Positions 8,304-17,491 of a stretch of DNA of 64,000 bases are shown here, piece after piece. The notes beneath the pieces are model-generated. The model did not search any database and was not told the DNA's origin. It saw nothing but the letters and a program-made list of their open reading frames with translations. Source of the DNA: CAILZL01 sp035548495 (GTDB taxonomy: Bacteria > Pseudomonadota > Gammaproteobacteria > Steroidobacterales > Steroidobacteraceae); the NCBI GenBank assembly GCA_035548495.1, contig DASZSV010000063.1, positions 1 to 64,000 of the forward strand. Reading direction: 5' to 3'. The stretch's first letter is position 1; the number at the start of each line of letters is the position of its first letter. The position numbers and the translations under genes were made by a program.

Positions 8304-8639
8304 ATGAGTCACTCCACTGAAACCGGCATTTCCATTGCCATGTGCACCTGCCCCAGTGACGAGGTTGGTCAAAAAATAGCCAACGCACTGGTGACCGAAA
8401 GGCTGGCCGCCTGCGTGAACCAGATTTCAGGTGTGCAAAGCACCTATCTCTGGCAAGGTGCTTTGCATAATGACGCCGAAATACTACTGGTTATCAAAAC
8501 CACCACTGAAAAGTTGGCGACAGTGGCAGCACGGATTAAAGCACTGCATCCTTACGAAGTTCCGGAGTTTATTGCCCTGCCGGTGCACGGCGGGAGCGAA
8601 TCGTATCTGCAATGGGTAAGGCAGAATGTCGAGAATTAA
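8304..8639 (+). CDS. cutA: Divalent-cation tolerance protein CutA
   Basis: A 111-residue small trimeric protein of the CutA1 family (PII-like fold), linked to copper tolerance in E. coli. Recognisable segments are AMCTCPSDEVGQKIANALV, RLAACVNQI, STYLWQGALHNDAEILLVIKT and HPYEVPEFIALPV. Length is normal. It precedes dsbD, as in many proteobacteria where cutA, dsbD and groESL cluster. A terminator-like palindrome follows, so it may be transcribed separately from dsbD. The ATG at 8304 is the first in frame that gives a family-typical N terminus. Confidence 0.95.
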   Translation: MSHSTETGISIAMCTCPSDEVGQKIANALVTERLAACVNQISGVQSTYLWQGALHNDAEILLVIKTTTEKLATVAARIKALHPYEVPEFIALPVHGGSESYLQWVRQNVEN

Positions 8640-8649
8640 TTGACTGTAG

Positions 8650-8670
8650 GGCGGGATATATCCCGCCTTT
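8650..8670 (+). terminator. Terminator-like palindrome after cutA
   Basis: A perfect 18-base palindrome, GGCGGGATATATCCCGCC, is followed by TTT, eleven bases past the cutA stop. A second, weaker hairpin (GGTGGGTTACG with CTAACCCACC) lies at about 8680-8712. Confidence 0.6.
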
Positions 8671-8759
8671 ATGAACATGGTGGGTTACGCGGAGGAACCG
8701 CTAACCCACCCTACTTTGGGATGGCGGACGAATGGGAAAAGTCATCAAATTGCTACAGC

Positions 8760-8840
8760 GTCATTCCCACGCAGACAGGAGTCGAAGCAAACATCGGCGT
8801 TGCCGATGGCCGGGAGGGCGAGCAGCAGGACGCTGTTCGT
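8760..8840 (+). repeat. 66-bp structured element, copy upstream of dsbD
   Basis: The core 8775-8840 starts ACAGGAGTCGAAGC and holds an internal hairpin (CATCGGC/GCCGATG). It matches the reverse complement of 10968-11033 at 61 of 66 positions. A half REP motif (GTCATTCCC) precedes it. The two copies face each other around dsbD. Confidence 0.85.
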
Positions 8841-8855
8841 AATCCAGTTTAGTCA

Positions 8856-8970
8856 TTCCCTCCCCCTCGATGGGGGAGGGATAAAGGAAGAGGGTGAAAT
8901 TTTGATCAACAGCAAACCATCAAAGTTTACCCTCACCCCAACCCCTCTTCCTCAAGGGGCGAGGGGAGAA
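8856..8970. repeat. C-rich dispersed repeat upstream of dsbD
   Basis: Paired blocks TCCCCCTCGATGGGGGAGGG and CCCCTCTTCCTCAAGGGGCG can form hairpins. It is the same repeat family as at 8098-8286. Together with the element at 8760-8840 and the terminator it accounts for the 360-base gap between cutA and dsbD. Confidence 0.7.
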
Positions 8971-8999
8971 TTTTTTGAGAATTGAATGCAAGGTTTCCA

Positions 9000-10895
9000 A
9001 TGACACGTTGTAACGGAAAGGTTTTGAATCGTTTCATCAGCGCACTGCTGTGCTTATTCATCGTTACCGGCACCTGTGTCGCACAGGAATCTTCGTCGCA
9101 CGGTTCCAATGCGGTATCGCAACTATTCAGCGCTCAAAAAGATGAATACCTGAAACCCGACGAAGCATTTCAAGTTGATGCGATCGCCACCGGCGCAGAC
9201 CGCATTGAAGTGGACTTCACCATTGCCAAGGGCTACTACCTGTATCGCAAGCGTATGGGTTTCAGCATCAATGGCAATCAGGTCAAACTGGGCGAACCGC
9301 AACTGCCGCAGGGACAGATCAAGCATGACGAGTTCTTCGGTGACATGGAGATTTATCACAACAGCGTCAAGGCCGTGCTGCCCGTGTCACGCGCCGCCGG
9401 TGGCGCAGTCAAACTCATCTTGACGGTAAAGTATCAAGGCTGTGCCGAAAAAGGTTTGTGCTACAACCCGCTGACAAAGGATTTCACTGTTGAATTACCT
9501 GCAAGCGCCACCGCAAGTGTCAGCAAGGACACTGTATCCGGCGGCAGCGCTGTATCGGCGCAGGACAAACTTGCCAGCACACTGCGTACCGGCAATCTGT
9601 TTGCCGTGCTTGGCACTTTTTTTTTGATCGGTCTGGGACTGTCACTGACACCCTGCGTGTTGCCGATGGTGCCCATCGTATCTGGCATTGTGGTTGGACA
9701 GGGTGAAAACATCACACCCGCAAAAGGATTTTCACTGGCGTTCACTTATGTGCAAGGCATGGCATTGACCTATGCCGGCGCTGCTGTTGCGTTTGTACTG
9801 GCATTCAATCAGGCGCCACAGGCGTTCTTTCAGAAGCCACCCATTATCATCGGCTTTGCGATCCTGTTTGTGGTGCTTGCCATTGCGATGTTCGGTGCAT
9901 TCACCCTGCAAATGCCCAGCAGCATACAAACGCGTTTGAATGATTTGAGCAACAAGCAGAAAAGCGGCACCTATATCGGTACATTCGTCATGGGTGCACT
10001 GTCGGCTCTTGTTGTAACAGCCTGCGTCGCGCCCGCAATGATTGCGGCGTTGTCAGTCATCAGTCAGTCACACATGATTGGCCGCGGTGCAGCCGCGCTG
10101 TATGTCATGGGTCTGGGCATGGGTGTGCCATTGTTGTTGGTTGGCGCATCGGCAGGCAGCTTGCTGCCCAAGGCAGGCGCATGGATGGATGCTGTGAAAT
10201 CCTTGTTCGGTGTCATGTTCATCGGCGTGGCGATTTATCTGTTGTCGAGCTTGTTGCCTGGCTCAGTGACCATGATGTTGTGGGCGGTGCTGGCCATCAT
10301 CACCGGCTTCTGGATATTTTCATTGCAAGTACGCGCCAATCAACCCGCACCTTCGCCAGTGCGTGGTGCCGGATTGGTGATATTGATCTACGGCATCGTG
10401 TTATTGATCGGCGCCGCCTCCGGAACGACTGATCCATTGCAACCTTTGCAGGGATTCCACAGCCTGCCATCATCAACAGAAACGGCAGCGGTCTCATCAA
10501 CAATGTCTGCTGGCGATATAACGCAAGGCCTGCCCTTCAAGCGCATCAAATCCGTTGCTGACCTGGATCGTGAAGTAGCCGCAGCGCAAGCAGCCAGCAA
10601 ACCTTTGATGCTCGACTTCTATGCAGATTGGTGTACCTCGTGCAAGGAGATGGAAAAGTACACGTTTCCTGATCCGCAGGTGAACGCTGCACTGAACAAC
10701 GCGGTATTGCTGCAGGCCAATGTCACCGCCAATGATGATGACGACAAGGCACTGCTTAATCGCTTTGGCATTTTCGGTCCACCAACAATTGCGTTCTTTG
10801 TGAATGGTCAGGAACGCAGCAACTATCGCGTGGTGGGTTACATGAAAGCAGAACAGTTCGCCGCGCATGTGAAGGAAGCGTTTGCTGCACAATGA
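9000..10895 (+). CDS. dsbD: Thiol:disulfide interchange protein DsbD
   Basis: A 631-residue inner-membrane reductant carrier that passes electrons from cytoplasmic thioredoxin to periplasmic DsbC and similar proteins. Order: signal peptide; periplasmic alpha domain with Cys148 and Cys154 (GCAEKGLCYNP); transmembrane domain with Cys219 (LTPCVLPM) and Cys342 (TACVAPAM); C-terminal thioredoxin domain with Cys545 and Cys548 (DWCTSCK). All six redox cysteines are present. ATG 9000 is preferred over TTG 8982 because AAGG lies seven bases upstream. It is flanked on both sides by inverted copies of a 66-bp repeat. Confidence 0.97.
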   Translation: MTRCNGKVLNRFISALLCLFIVTGTCVAQESSSHGSNAVSQLFSAQKDEYLKPDEAFQVDAIATGADRIEVDFTIAKGYYLYRKRMGFSINGNQVKLGEPQLPQGQIKHDEFFGDMEIYHNSVKAVLPVSRAAGGAVKLILTVKYQGCAEKGLCYNPLTKDFTVELPASATASVSKDTVSGGSAVSAQDKLASTLRTGNLFAVLGTFFLIGLGLSLTPCVLPMVPIVSGIVVGQGENITPAKGFSLAFTYVQGMALTYAGAAVAFVLAFNQAPQAFFQKPPIIIGFAILFVVLAIAMFGAFTLQMPSSIQTRLNDLSNKQKSGTYIGTFVMGALSALVVTACVAPAMIAALSVISQSHMIGRGAAALYVMGLGMGVPLLLVGASAGSLLPKAGAWMDAVKSLFGVMFIGVAIYLLSSLLPGSVTMMLWAVLAIITGFWIFSLQVRANQPAPSPVRGAGLVILIYGIVLLIGAASGTTDPLQPLQGFHSLPSSTETAAVSSTMSAGDITQGLPFKRIKSVADLDREVAAAQAASKPLMLDFYADWCTSCKEMEKYTFPDPQVNAALNNAVLLQANVTANDDDDKALLNRFGIFGPPTIAFFVNGQERSNYRVVGYMKAEQFAAHVKEAFAAQ

Positions 10896-10967
10896 TGATC
10901 AACAAAACACTGAACAAGGCGCGCCCGCGAAAGCAGGCACCCTGCAAGAAGCTGTTTTAACCGGGTG

Positions 10968-11063
10968 ACGAACAGCTTCCTGCTGTTCGCCCTCCTGGCC
11001 ATCGGCAAAGCCGATGTTTGCTTCAACTCCTGTTTTCGCGATCCCGCCTGCGCGGGAATGACA
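10968..11063 (-). repeat. 66-bp structured element, inverted copy downstream of dsbD
   Basis: 10968-11033 is the inverted counterpart of 8775-8840 with five mismatches. It continues into a complete REP palindrome (ATCCCGCCTGCGCGGGAAT) up to 11063. It contains a GAACAGC/GCTGTTC hairpin. The 722-base gap 10896-11617 holds this element, a REP at about 11157, a C-rich repeat at 11417, and no gene that I can support. Confidence 0.85.
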
Positions 11064-11154
11064 TTGCGATAATTGTTGAGCACTGGGTTAACATTGATGC
11101 CGCACCAATCATTCAAATACCCATTCGATTTTCTAGATGGGTGCAACCGAACCG

Positions 11155-11186
11155 CTACGTCATTTCCGCGCATGCGGGAATCCAGT
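11155..11186. repeat. REP-like palindrome
   Basis: GTCATTTCCGCGCATGCGGG followed by AATCC belongs to the same REP family as the sites near 20583-20720. Confidence 0.65.
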
Positions 11187-11416
11187 AAAGAAAATTCCCT
11201 GATTTCCAGCAAATAAAGCCGGAAAACTTATTGGAGCACATGACTGCCTTTGCGGGCATGATGTTGTCGCTAGCTGGGTTTATTCACACTAACCTGTGCT
11301 TCATCACGAGTGACTGATTGATGCGTTATTCTCAAGACCGTTAAAAAACCCGCTGAAGTTATCATGCGTTTTTGCCGGAACCCCTTGGGCAAGGCGCTGC
11401 TTTTAACAAATCTTTT

Positions 11417-11455
11417 CCCTTCTCCCTTGATGGGAGAGGGATAAAGGGAGAGGGT
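11417..11455. repeat. C-rich dispersed repeat
   Basis: Contains TCTCCCTTGATGGGAGAGGG followed by ATAAAGGGAGAGGG, as in the other copies upstream of cutA and dsbD. It lies about 160 bases before the TlpA-like gene. Confidence 0.75.
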
Positions 11456-11617
11456 CAAAAAATTTCCGGATCATTGAGAGATCGAAGTTTACCCCTTCGG
11501 ATGTTGCGACAGCTGATTGCGATTGGATAGTCATTACAACACAAGCAGAAACGACAACATCGCGCCCTTGATATGTCAGAATAAACATTTGGTGTACTTG
11601 TCCTGCGTTGCTCCTGA

Positions 11618-12289
11618 ATGAAACCCCTGCTGCGTTATTCCATCATTGCCTTGCTGGCCATAGTGGCCGGCTTCCTGACCATGCAATACGTGGTCAATCC
11701 ATTGATCGTGGCAAATTCCAGCAAGTCGGATAAAGCACCTTCAGGCGCAAGTGCAAGTGCAACACGACCGGCATTGCAGGCGCCGGTGCTGACACTGCCC
11801 GACTTCTCATTGAAGAACCGCGATGACAAACTGCAATCTATCCGCTCCTGGCCCGGCAAGGCATTGATCATCAACTTCTGGGCAACCTGGTGCGAACCCT
11901 GCCGCCGCGAAATGCCCCTGCTATTAAAGCTGCAACAGGAACATACCAGTGATGGCTTTCAGGTGGTGGGCATTGCCATCGACTTCCGCGACGCAGTGCT
12001 GAAGTACGCCGATGCCATGCACATCACCTATCCCATCCTGATTGGCGAGGAGGATGGATTTGCAGCGGCAGACTCCTTCGGCATTGGCGCGGATGGCCTG
12101 CCCTTCACGATATTCACTGACAAACAGGGCGATATCATCGTCACGCATCTGGGCGAACTGCATGCCGCACAGGCCACGACCATCCTGAACATCATTAAAC
12201 AGGTGAATGACGGCAAAATAACGGCGAACGCCGCGCGTGCCCAAGTGAATACCGCCATGAATGACGCCTCGAGCGGCGACAAGGGTTGA
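11618..12289 (+). CDS. TlpA/ResA-like membrane-anchored thioredoxin
   Basis: A 223-residue protein with an N-terminal signal anchor (ALLAIVAGFLTMQYVV, residues 12-27) and a periplasmic thioredoxin domain. The active site is WATWCEPC, with Cys92 and Cys95. Related TlpA/ResA proteins reduce disulfides during cytochrome c maturation or other envelope protein assembly. Lying between dsbD and aroQ, it is a plausible electron acceptor from DsbD; that link is inferred from context. The C-terminal 25 residues are low in complexity. The precise client is unknown. Confidence 0.88.
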   Translation: MKPLLRYSIIALLAIVAGFLTMQYVVNPLIVANSSKSDKAPSGASASATRPALQAPVLTLPDFSLKNRDDKLQSIRSWPGKALIINFWATWCEPCRREMPLLLKLQQEHTSDGFQVVGIAIDFRDAVLKYADAMHITYPILIGEEDGFAAADSFGIGADGLPFTIFTDKQGDIIVTHLGELHAAQATTILNIIKQVNDGKITANAARAQVNTAMNDASSGDKG

Positions 12290-12511
12290 TAAAGCCCTGC
12301 CGGCGGGGTGGCAACGGCGCGGAATTCCACCATTTCCCTTGCAACGCCGGTCGCAATTGCGTAAATTTTCCACCAATTGCATATAAATGCCGGTAAACTC
12401 GCTGGCATTTTCGAAAAATGAGCAGTCCCAAAAATTGATCAGCGTTTGGCTATCGACTTGTTGATTATCGACTTTATCGCCTTCAATCACTGACACTGGC
12501 TATCCAATTTC

Positions 12512-12958
12512 ATGGCAAATTTGTTGCTGCTTAACGGCCCCAACCTGAACATGCTCGGCACACGCGAGCCTGGCACCTATGGCTCGACAACGCTGGACGA
12601 GATTGTCGAAAACCTCGGACGGCTGGCGCACAACTCGGGCCATACGTTGCAGGCATTGCAGAGCAATTCCGAAGCCGAGCTGATCGAACGCATTCATCAG
12701 GCGGCCGATGACGATGTGGACTTCATCCTGTTCAATCCTGCCGGGTTCACGCACACCAGCATTGCATTGCGCGATGCATTGCTCGCAGTGCAGATTCCTT
12801 TCATCGAAATTCACTTGAGCAACGTGCATGCACGGGAACCATTCCGTCATCATTCATATTTTTCCGACATCGCTGCGGGAGTGATTGCCGGCCTGGGGCC
12901 GCTTGGCTACGAGCTGGCACTGTACGCTGCCGCGCAGCGGCTTGAACAACAACCTTAA
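12512..12958 (+). CDS. aroQ: 3-dehydroquinate dehydratase, type II
   Basis: A 148-residue enzyme converting 3-dehydroquinate to 3-dehydroshikimate in the shikimate pathway; the active form is a dodecamer. The sequence shows LLLNGPNLNMLGTREPGTYG with the catalytic tyrosine (Tyr23) and Arg18, then FNPAGFTHTSIALRDA and IEIHLSNVHARE with the conserved histidine. Length is typical. It lies 34 bases before accB, the common aroQ-accB-accC order of proteobacteria, so the three are likely co-transcribed. Confidence 0.98.
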   Translation: MANLLLLNGPNLNMLGTREPGTYGSTTLDEIVENLGRLAHNSGHTLQALQSNSEAELIERIHQAADDDVDFILFNPAGFTHTSIALRDALLAVQIPFIEIHLSNVHAREPFRHHSYFSDIAAGVIAGLGPLGYELALYAAAQRLEQQP

Positions 12959-12992
12959 ACGAACACCCTGTTCCATTACCAAGAGGTCCTCA

Positions 12993-13457
12993 ATGGATAT
13001 TCGCAAGGTCAAAAAGCTGATCGAATTGCTGGAAGAATCCGGCATTGCCGAAATAGAAATCAAGGAAGGCGAAGAATCTGTGCGCATTAGCCGCCAAAGC
13101 GGCGCCGCAGCGCCCGCGCCCATTGTGCAATACGCAGCTGCGCCCATGCCCAGCGCGCCGCCTGCAGCAACTGCGTCAGCGGCGGCAAGCAGCGCACCAG
13201 CAGCACCCGCTGTCAACAAGAATGAACACACTGTGACTGCACCGATGGTGGGCACCTTCTATGCTTCGTCTTCACCGGGCGCGAAAGCCTTTGTCGATAT
13301 CGGCAGTGAAGTGAACGTTGGCGACACGCTGTGCATCATTGAAGCAATGAAGATGATGAACCAGATCGAATCCGACAAGGCGGGTCGTGTCACCGCAATT
13401 CTTGCCAAGAACGGCGAGCCTGTCGAATATGGTCAGCCGCTGTTCATTATTGAATAA
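12993..13457 (+). CDS. accB: Biotin carboxyl carrier protein of acetyl-CoA carboxylase
   Basis: A 154-residue carrier subunit in the first step of fatty acid synthesis. The N-terminal helix region (MDIRKVKKLIELLEESG) is followed by an Ala/Pro-rich linker (about 40-75) and a biotinyl domain with EAMKMMN, where Lys120 carries biotin. The ATG at 12993 is supported by AAGAGG ten bases upstream and by the family start MDIRKVKKL. It sits between aroQ and accC. Confidence 0.98.
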   Translation: MDIRKVKKLIELLEESGIAEIEIKEGEESVRISRQSGAAAPAPIVQYAAAPMPSAPPAATASAAASSAPAAPAVNKNEHTVTAPMVGTFYASSSPGAKAFVDIGSEVNVGDTLCIIEAMKMMNQIESDKAGRVTAILAKNGEPVEYGQPLFIIE

Positions 13458-13523
13458 GTCCGGCCAACACGTTTCAACCCGCAATGACCTGCCGTCATTG
13501 CAACAAAGAGTTTTTATCAAGTC

Positions 13524-14867
13524 ATGCTAGAAAAAGTTGTGATCGCCAATCGCGGTGAGATTGCGCTGCGCATCCTGCGCGCCTGCCGCGAGCTGGGTAT
13601 CAAGACCGTTGCCGTGCATTCCACTGCAGATGCCAATCTCAAGCACGTGTTGCTGGCGGATGAATCGGTGTGCATTGGACCGCCGCCCTCCAAGGACAGT
13701 TATCTCAACATGCCTGCGATCATCAGCGCGGCAGAAGTGACTGACTCCGTGGCCATTCACCCCGGCTATGGCTTTCTTTCCGAGAATGCCGACTTCGCCG
13801 AACGCGTGGAAAAAAGCGGCTTTGTATTCATCGGACCCAAGGCCGAAACCATCCGCATGATGGGCGACAAGGTATCCGCCATCCGCACGATGAAAAAAGC
13901 CGGCGTACCCTGCGTGCCCGGTTCGGATGGTCCGCTCGGCAACGACTCCAGTGAAAACATGCGCATTGCACGCGATATCGGCTTTCCCGTCATCATCAAA
14001 GCCTCCGGCGGTGGCGGCGGACGTGGCATGCGTGTAGTGCACAGTGAAGCCACATTGATCAATGCCATCAATGTCACACAGGCCGAAGCGATGGCCGCGT
14101 TCGGCAACGATCAGGTGTATATGGAAAAGTTCCTGGAAAAGCCGCGTCACATTGAAATCCAGGTGCTCGCCGACAACTATGGCAATGTGCTGCACCTGGG
14201 TGAACGTGATTGCTCGTTGCAGCGCCGCCATCAGAAAGTCATTGAAGAAGCGCCTGCGCCCGGCATCACGCCGAAGCAACGCAAGGCCATTGGCGAACGC
14301 TGTGTGGCTGCATGTTCCGAAGTGGGTTATCGCGGCGCGGGCACACTGGAATTTCTTTATCAGGATGGCGAGTTCTACTTCATTGAAATGAACACGCGCG
14401 TGCAGGTGGAACATCCTGTTACCGAGCAGGTTACAGGTATCGATATTGTGAAGGCGCAGTTGCGTATTGCAGCCGGTGAAAGATTGCAATGGACGCAAAG
14501 TGATATCAATGTGCGTGGTCATGCGATTGAATGCCGCATCAATGCTGAAGATCCCAAAGGCTTCATTCCTTCACCCGGCCCAGTCAGGCTGTATCATCCG
14601 CCCGGCGGTCCCGGCATTCGTGTTGACAGTCATCTGTACAGTGGTTACGTCGTGCCGCCTTACTATGACTCAATGATTGGCAAATTGATTGCGTATGGTG
14701 AAGATCGAGATACTGCCCTTGCACGCATGAAGAACGCGCTGTCGGAAATGGTGGTCGAAGGCATCAAGACCAACATTCCATTGCATCAGGAAATTCTCAA
14801 TCACGCTGCATTCAAGGCGGGTGGTCTCGATATTCACTATCTCGAAAGACGGCTGGGAATCAAGTAA
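13524..14867 (+). CDS. accC: Biotin carboxylase subunit of acetyl-CoA carboxylase
   Basis: A 447-residue ATP-grasp enzyme that carboxylates biotin on AccB. It begins MLEKVVIANRGEIALRILRA. It has the ATP-binding glycine-rich loop KASGGGGGRGMRVV near residue 160, the HIEIQVLAD segment, and the EMNTRVQVEHPVTE signature near 288-301. Length agrees with E. coli AccC (449). It lies 66 bases after accB. The downstream gap carries a 112-bp palindromic element before prmA. Confidence 0.99.
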   Translation: MLEKVVIANRGEIALRILRACRELGIKTVAVHSTADANLKHVLLADESVCIGPPPSKDSYLNMPAIISAAEVTDSVAIHPGYGFLSENADFAERVEKSGFVFIGPKAETIRMMGDKVSAIRTMKKAGVPCVPGSDGPLGNDSSENMRIARDIGFPVIIKASGGGGGRGMRVVHSEATLINAINVTQAEAMAAFGNDQVYMEKFLEKPRHIEIQVLADNYGNVLHLGERDCSLQRRHQKVIEEAPAPGITPKQRKAIGERCVAACSEVGYRGAGTLEFLYQDGEFYFIEMNTRVQVEHPVTEQVTGIDIVKAQLRIAAGERLQWTQSDINVRGHAIECRINAEDPKGFIPSPGPVRLYHPPGGPGIRVDSHLYSGYVVPPYYDSMIGKLIAYGEDRDTALARMKNALSEMVVEGIKTNIPLHQEILNHAAFKAGGLDIHYLERRLGIK

Positions 14868-14903
14868 CCGGAGAGGGTACCGCTGGTAAATCGTCCAATA
14901 GGT

Positions 14904-15015
14904 GCATGAACGGGGGGCTTTGTAATTTCGAAAACACTGTGAACCCTTCCATGGAAGTTCCGACAAAAACATCCTGTTTTTGCGGTTCCGAAATTACAAA
15001 GCCCCCCGTTCATGC
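14904..15015. repeat. 112-bp palindromic element with 27-bp inverted ends
   Basis: The arms 14904-14930 and 14989-15015 are exact reverse complements of 27 bases, beginning GCATGAACGGGGGGC. The 58-base centre has its own hairpins, CTTCCATGGAAG and CAAAAACA-TCC-TGTTTTTG. It fills the accC-prmA gap and may be a MITE-like element or a strong transcript structure. No Tn-type open frame is inside. Confidence 0.9.
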
Positions 15016-15067
15016 GATGGATCATCCCCCGCTGCGCTGTCTGCAGCAGATAAAGAATTGAAGTGGT

Positions 15068-15946
15068 ATGCCCTTCCTGCAACTCACCCTTGAACTTGGC
15101 AACGCTGATCCTTCACCTGTCGAAGATGCGCTGTTTGAAATCGGCGCTTTGTCAGTAACGCTGGAAGATGCGGCCGACGATCCCATTCTCGAACCGGCAC
15201 CGGGTGCGTTGCCGCTATGGCCCACCGTCAATATCAAGGCATTGTTTGACGCAAATGCATCGCAGGATGCAGTGATCAATGCATTGCAGACACAACTTGC
15301 GTCGTTGCCGGCCTGTCGTTTTGAACACATCGCGGATCGTCCATGGGAACGCGAATGGTTGAAGGACTTTCATGCCATGCGTTTCGGCGAGCATCTATGG
15401 GTGTGTCCCGATGGTCAACGCCCCGATGCCGCCGATGCAAAAGATGCCATCATCATTGATCTCGATCCCGGCCTTGCATTTGGCACCGGCACACATGCCA
15501 CCACGGCATTGTGTCTGCACTGGCTTGACCGGCATCCGCCGCATGACAGAACCGTCATCGACTATGGATGTGGCTCCGGTATTCTTGCCATCGCAGCGCT
15601 CAAGCTCGGCGCCCGTCACGTGCATGGTATTGATATTGATCCACAGGCATTGACAGCCAGCCGCAGCAATGCTGAACGCAATCAGGTGAGTCACTCATTG
15701 ACGTTGAGCCTTGATGATCAACTGCCACCTGCGGCGGATGTGGTGCTGGCCAACATTCTTGCCGGACCACTGCTGGAACTGGCGCCGCGTCTTGCAGCCT
15801 TGACCAGACCGGGTGGTCACATTGTTCTGTCGGGCGTGTTGCAGGATCAGGCTGCTACAATACAGACTTGTTATGCCGCCTGGTTCGAGATGGACGCCGT
15901 TGCCATTCAGGATGGATGGGCAAGATTGAGTGGCAAACGCTGTTGA
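15068..15946 (+). CDS. prmA: Ribosomal protein L11 methyltransferase
   Basis: A 292-residue SAM-dependent enzyme that trimethylates ribosomal protein L11. The N-terminal substrate domain begins MPFLQLTLELG. The Rossmann methyltransferase domain shows DPGLAFGTGTHATTALCLHWLD, DYGCGSGILAIAALKLGA and the NPPY-like catalytic loop LANILAGPL. Length is normal for PrmA (about 293). It follows accC and precedes the zinc-ribbon protein, an order shared with many beta- and gammaproteobacteria. Confidence 0.97.
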   Translation: MPFLQLTLELGNADPSPVEDALFEIGALSVTLEDAADDPILEPAPGALPLWPTVNIKALFDANASQDAVINALQTQLASLPACRFEHIADRPWEREWLKDFHAMRFGEHLWVCPDGQRPDAADAKDAIIIDLDPGLAFGTGTHATTALCLHWLDRHPPHDRTVIDYGCGSGILAIAALKLGARHVHGIDIDPQALTASRSNAERNQVSHSLTLSLDDQLPPAADVVLANILAGPLLELAPRLAALTRPGGHIVLSGVLQDQAATIQTCYAAWFEMDAVAIQDGWARLSGKRC

Positions 15947-15985
15947 TGTTTGCCGGATCGTCTGCACAAGTAGTCTGCAAAATTA

Positions 15986-17353
15986 ATGACCGAAGATCGA
16001 GATCATCCTTTATTGACACAGTGCCCCGGATGCCAGACGGTATTCCGCATCACGGGTGCGATTCTGCGTGCGGCACATGGGCAGGTGCGATGCGGACGTT
16101 GCAATACGCAGTTCGATGCCTTGCAGAATGTGTTCGACCATGAGGAGCTGATCGCGGAACAACCGGCAAATCGCGGCGAAGCGGAAAAAACCGCGTACCT
16201 GCCATCACATGACCGCAGTGCCGATGATGCAACGGCATTCATGCCTTCGGAGTTTGACAGCGCCGCTGCAACGCATGAACAGATCACCATGGAAGGCGAT
16301 CGCTTCAACGCCGGCGATGCACAACACAGTCATGATGAACACACGCAGGACGACACCGGCGACGACAGCATCATTGAAATTTTCAATATTGATGCGAAGG
16401 AACTGGATGTGCCGTTGCCTTCCGCAGATGCTGCGGGTGTCGAACCCCAGGCCGAGCCCTTCGCTGCAACCCATTCAGATTCGCATGGTGATGAACTGAC
16501 ACGTGTGCGGCAGCAATTCTTTGGCGAAGCGTTCCAGGAATCATCAGGCATTGATGACAATGATGAACCCGCGGTACGCGCGGATGCCACCGGCGACAGT
16601 GCCGAAGCATTCAACGAAGCCATCTACATGACCGGTCTGGATCACGCACTGGAGGAAGATCACGAGAACATTCAACCGGAGTTCATGCTCGATGAGGAAT
16701 CTGGTGAATCCTCAAGCGATGAGGCCGGGCATGAACCCGCAGTGGCGGAAAAAACCAGAGTGCGGCGCTGGGCAAGCAGCGGCAAGTCACGCAGGCAGCA
16801 GCAACCGCCACCGGACGTACTGGAACCGGATTTGTACGAGGAAATCCGTCCATCACGCTGGCCGCTGTCACTGGCATGCTTTGCATTGATGTTGTTGCTT
16901 GCCGTGCAAGTCATTCATCACTATCGCCAGACACTGGTGCGTCATCCGGGCTTTGGCCCGGCACTCAAATCCATCTATGCCATGCTTGGACAAAAGCTGG
17001 AGCCACGCTGGGAACTCAACGCTTACAGCATCAAGCAATGGGGTATTGTTTCCGATCCGCAGGAAACCGGCGTGCTGCGCGTGCGTGCCAGCATCACCAA
17101 CAACGCGCCCTTTGCACAGCCCTATCCATTGCTCAAACTGACGCTGGAAGATCGCTTCGGCACACATCTGGGCATGCGCGCATTCAAGCCTGCTGAATAC
17201 CTGCCCAACGCTGCCAGTGCGTCGCATTTGCTGGAATCGGGCATGGCGGCGAATGTCGATCTCGCCATTGTCGATCCCGGCGAAGAAGCAGTAGGGTTTC
17301 AATTTGACAGTTGCCTGGGAGATGAACATTCCATGCGCTGCGCGCATGACTAA
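15986..17353 (+). CDS. Zinc-ribbon DUF3426 membrane protein
   Basis: A 455-residue protein. The N-terminal MJ0042-type zinc ribbon has two CxxC pairs (CPGCQTVF and CGRCNTQF, residues 11-41). A long acidic, low-complexity cytoplasmic region (about 50-270) is followed by one membrane helix (LSLACFALMLLLAVQVI, near 293-309) and a C-terminal DUF3426 domain outside. Proteins of this design commonly follow prmA, but their role is not established. This one has an unusually long acidic middle. A structural or regulatory envelope role is only a guess. Confidence 0.88.
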   Translation: MTEDRDHPLLTQCPGCQTVFRITGAILRAAHGQVRCGRCNTQFDALQNVFDHEELIAEQPANRGEAEKTAYLPSHDRSADDATAFMPSEFDSAAATHEQITMEGDRFNAGDAQHSHDEHTQDDTGDDSIIEIFNIDAKELDVPLPSADAAGVEPQAEPFAATHSDSHGDELTRVRQQFFGEAFQESSGIDDNDEPAVRADATGDSAEAFNEAIYMTGLDHALEEDHENIQPEFMLDEESGESSSDEAGHEPAVAEKTRVRRWASSGKSRRQQQPPPDVLEPDLYEEIRPSRWPLSLACFALMLLLAVQVIHHYRQTLVRHPGFGPALKSIYAMLGQKLEPRWELNAYSIKQWGIVSDPQETGVLRVRASITNNAPFAQPYPLLKLTLEDRFGTHLGMRAFKPAEYLPNAASASHLLESGMAANVDLAIVDPGEEAVGFQFDSCLGDEHSMRCAHD

Positions 17354-17491
17354 GCACAAAACGTATTCTTCGCACTGCACTCCGTTTGTTGACGATGCGC
17401 GTCGTCGTCATGACACAGTAGAATACGCAACCTTTTTCCCGTTGTTTGACCGACAGCAAAACGGAATCTGCGTCGGTCGCAAAGACTTTGC

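Noticed and set aside
8098..8970. CRISPR array in the C-rich repeats
   Set aside because: Repeats are palindromic, vary in sequence and spacing, and lack regular unique spacers.
13527..14522. Open frame of 331 codons opposite accC
   Set aside because: A shadow of accC. The translated sequence is low in complexity (His/Gly/Ala/Phe) with no domain, and accC is complete on the other strand.
14904..15015. Rho-independent terminator of accC
   Set aside because: The hairpin is very long with 27-bp ends and has no T run directly after the stem in the accC direction. A structured or mobile element fits better, although it may still hinder read-through.
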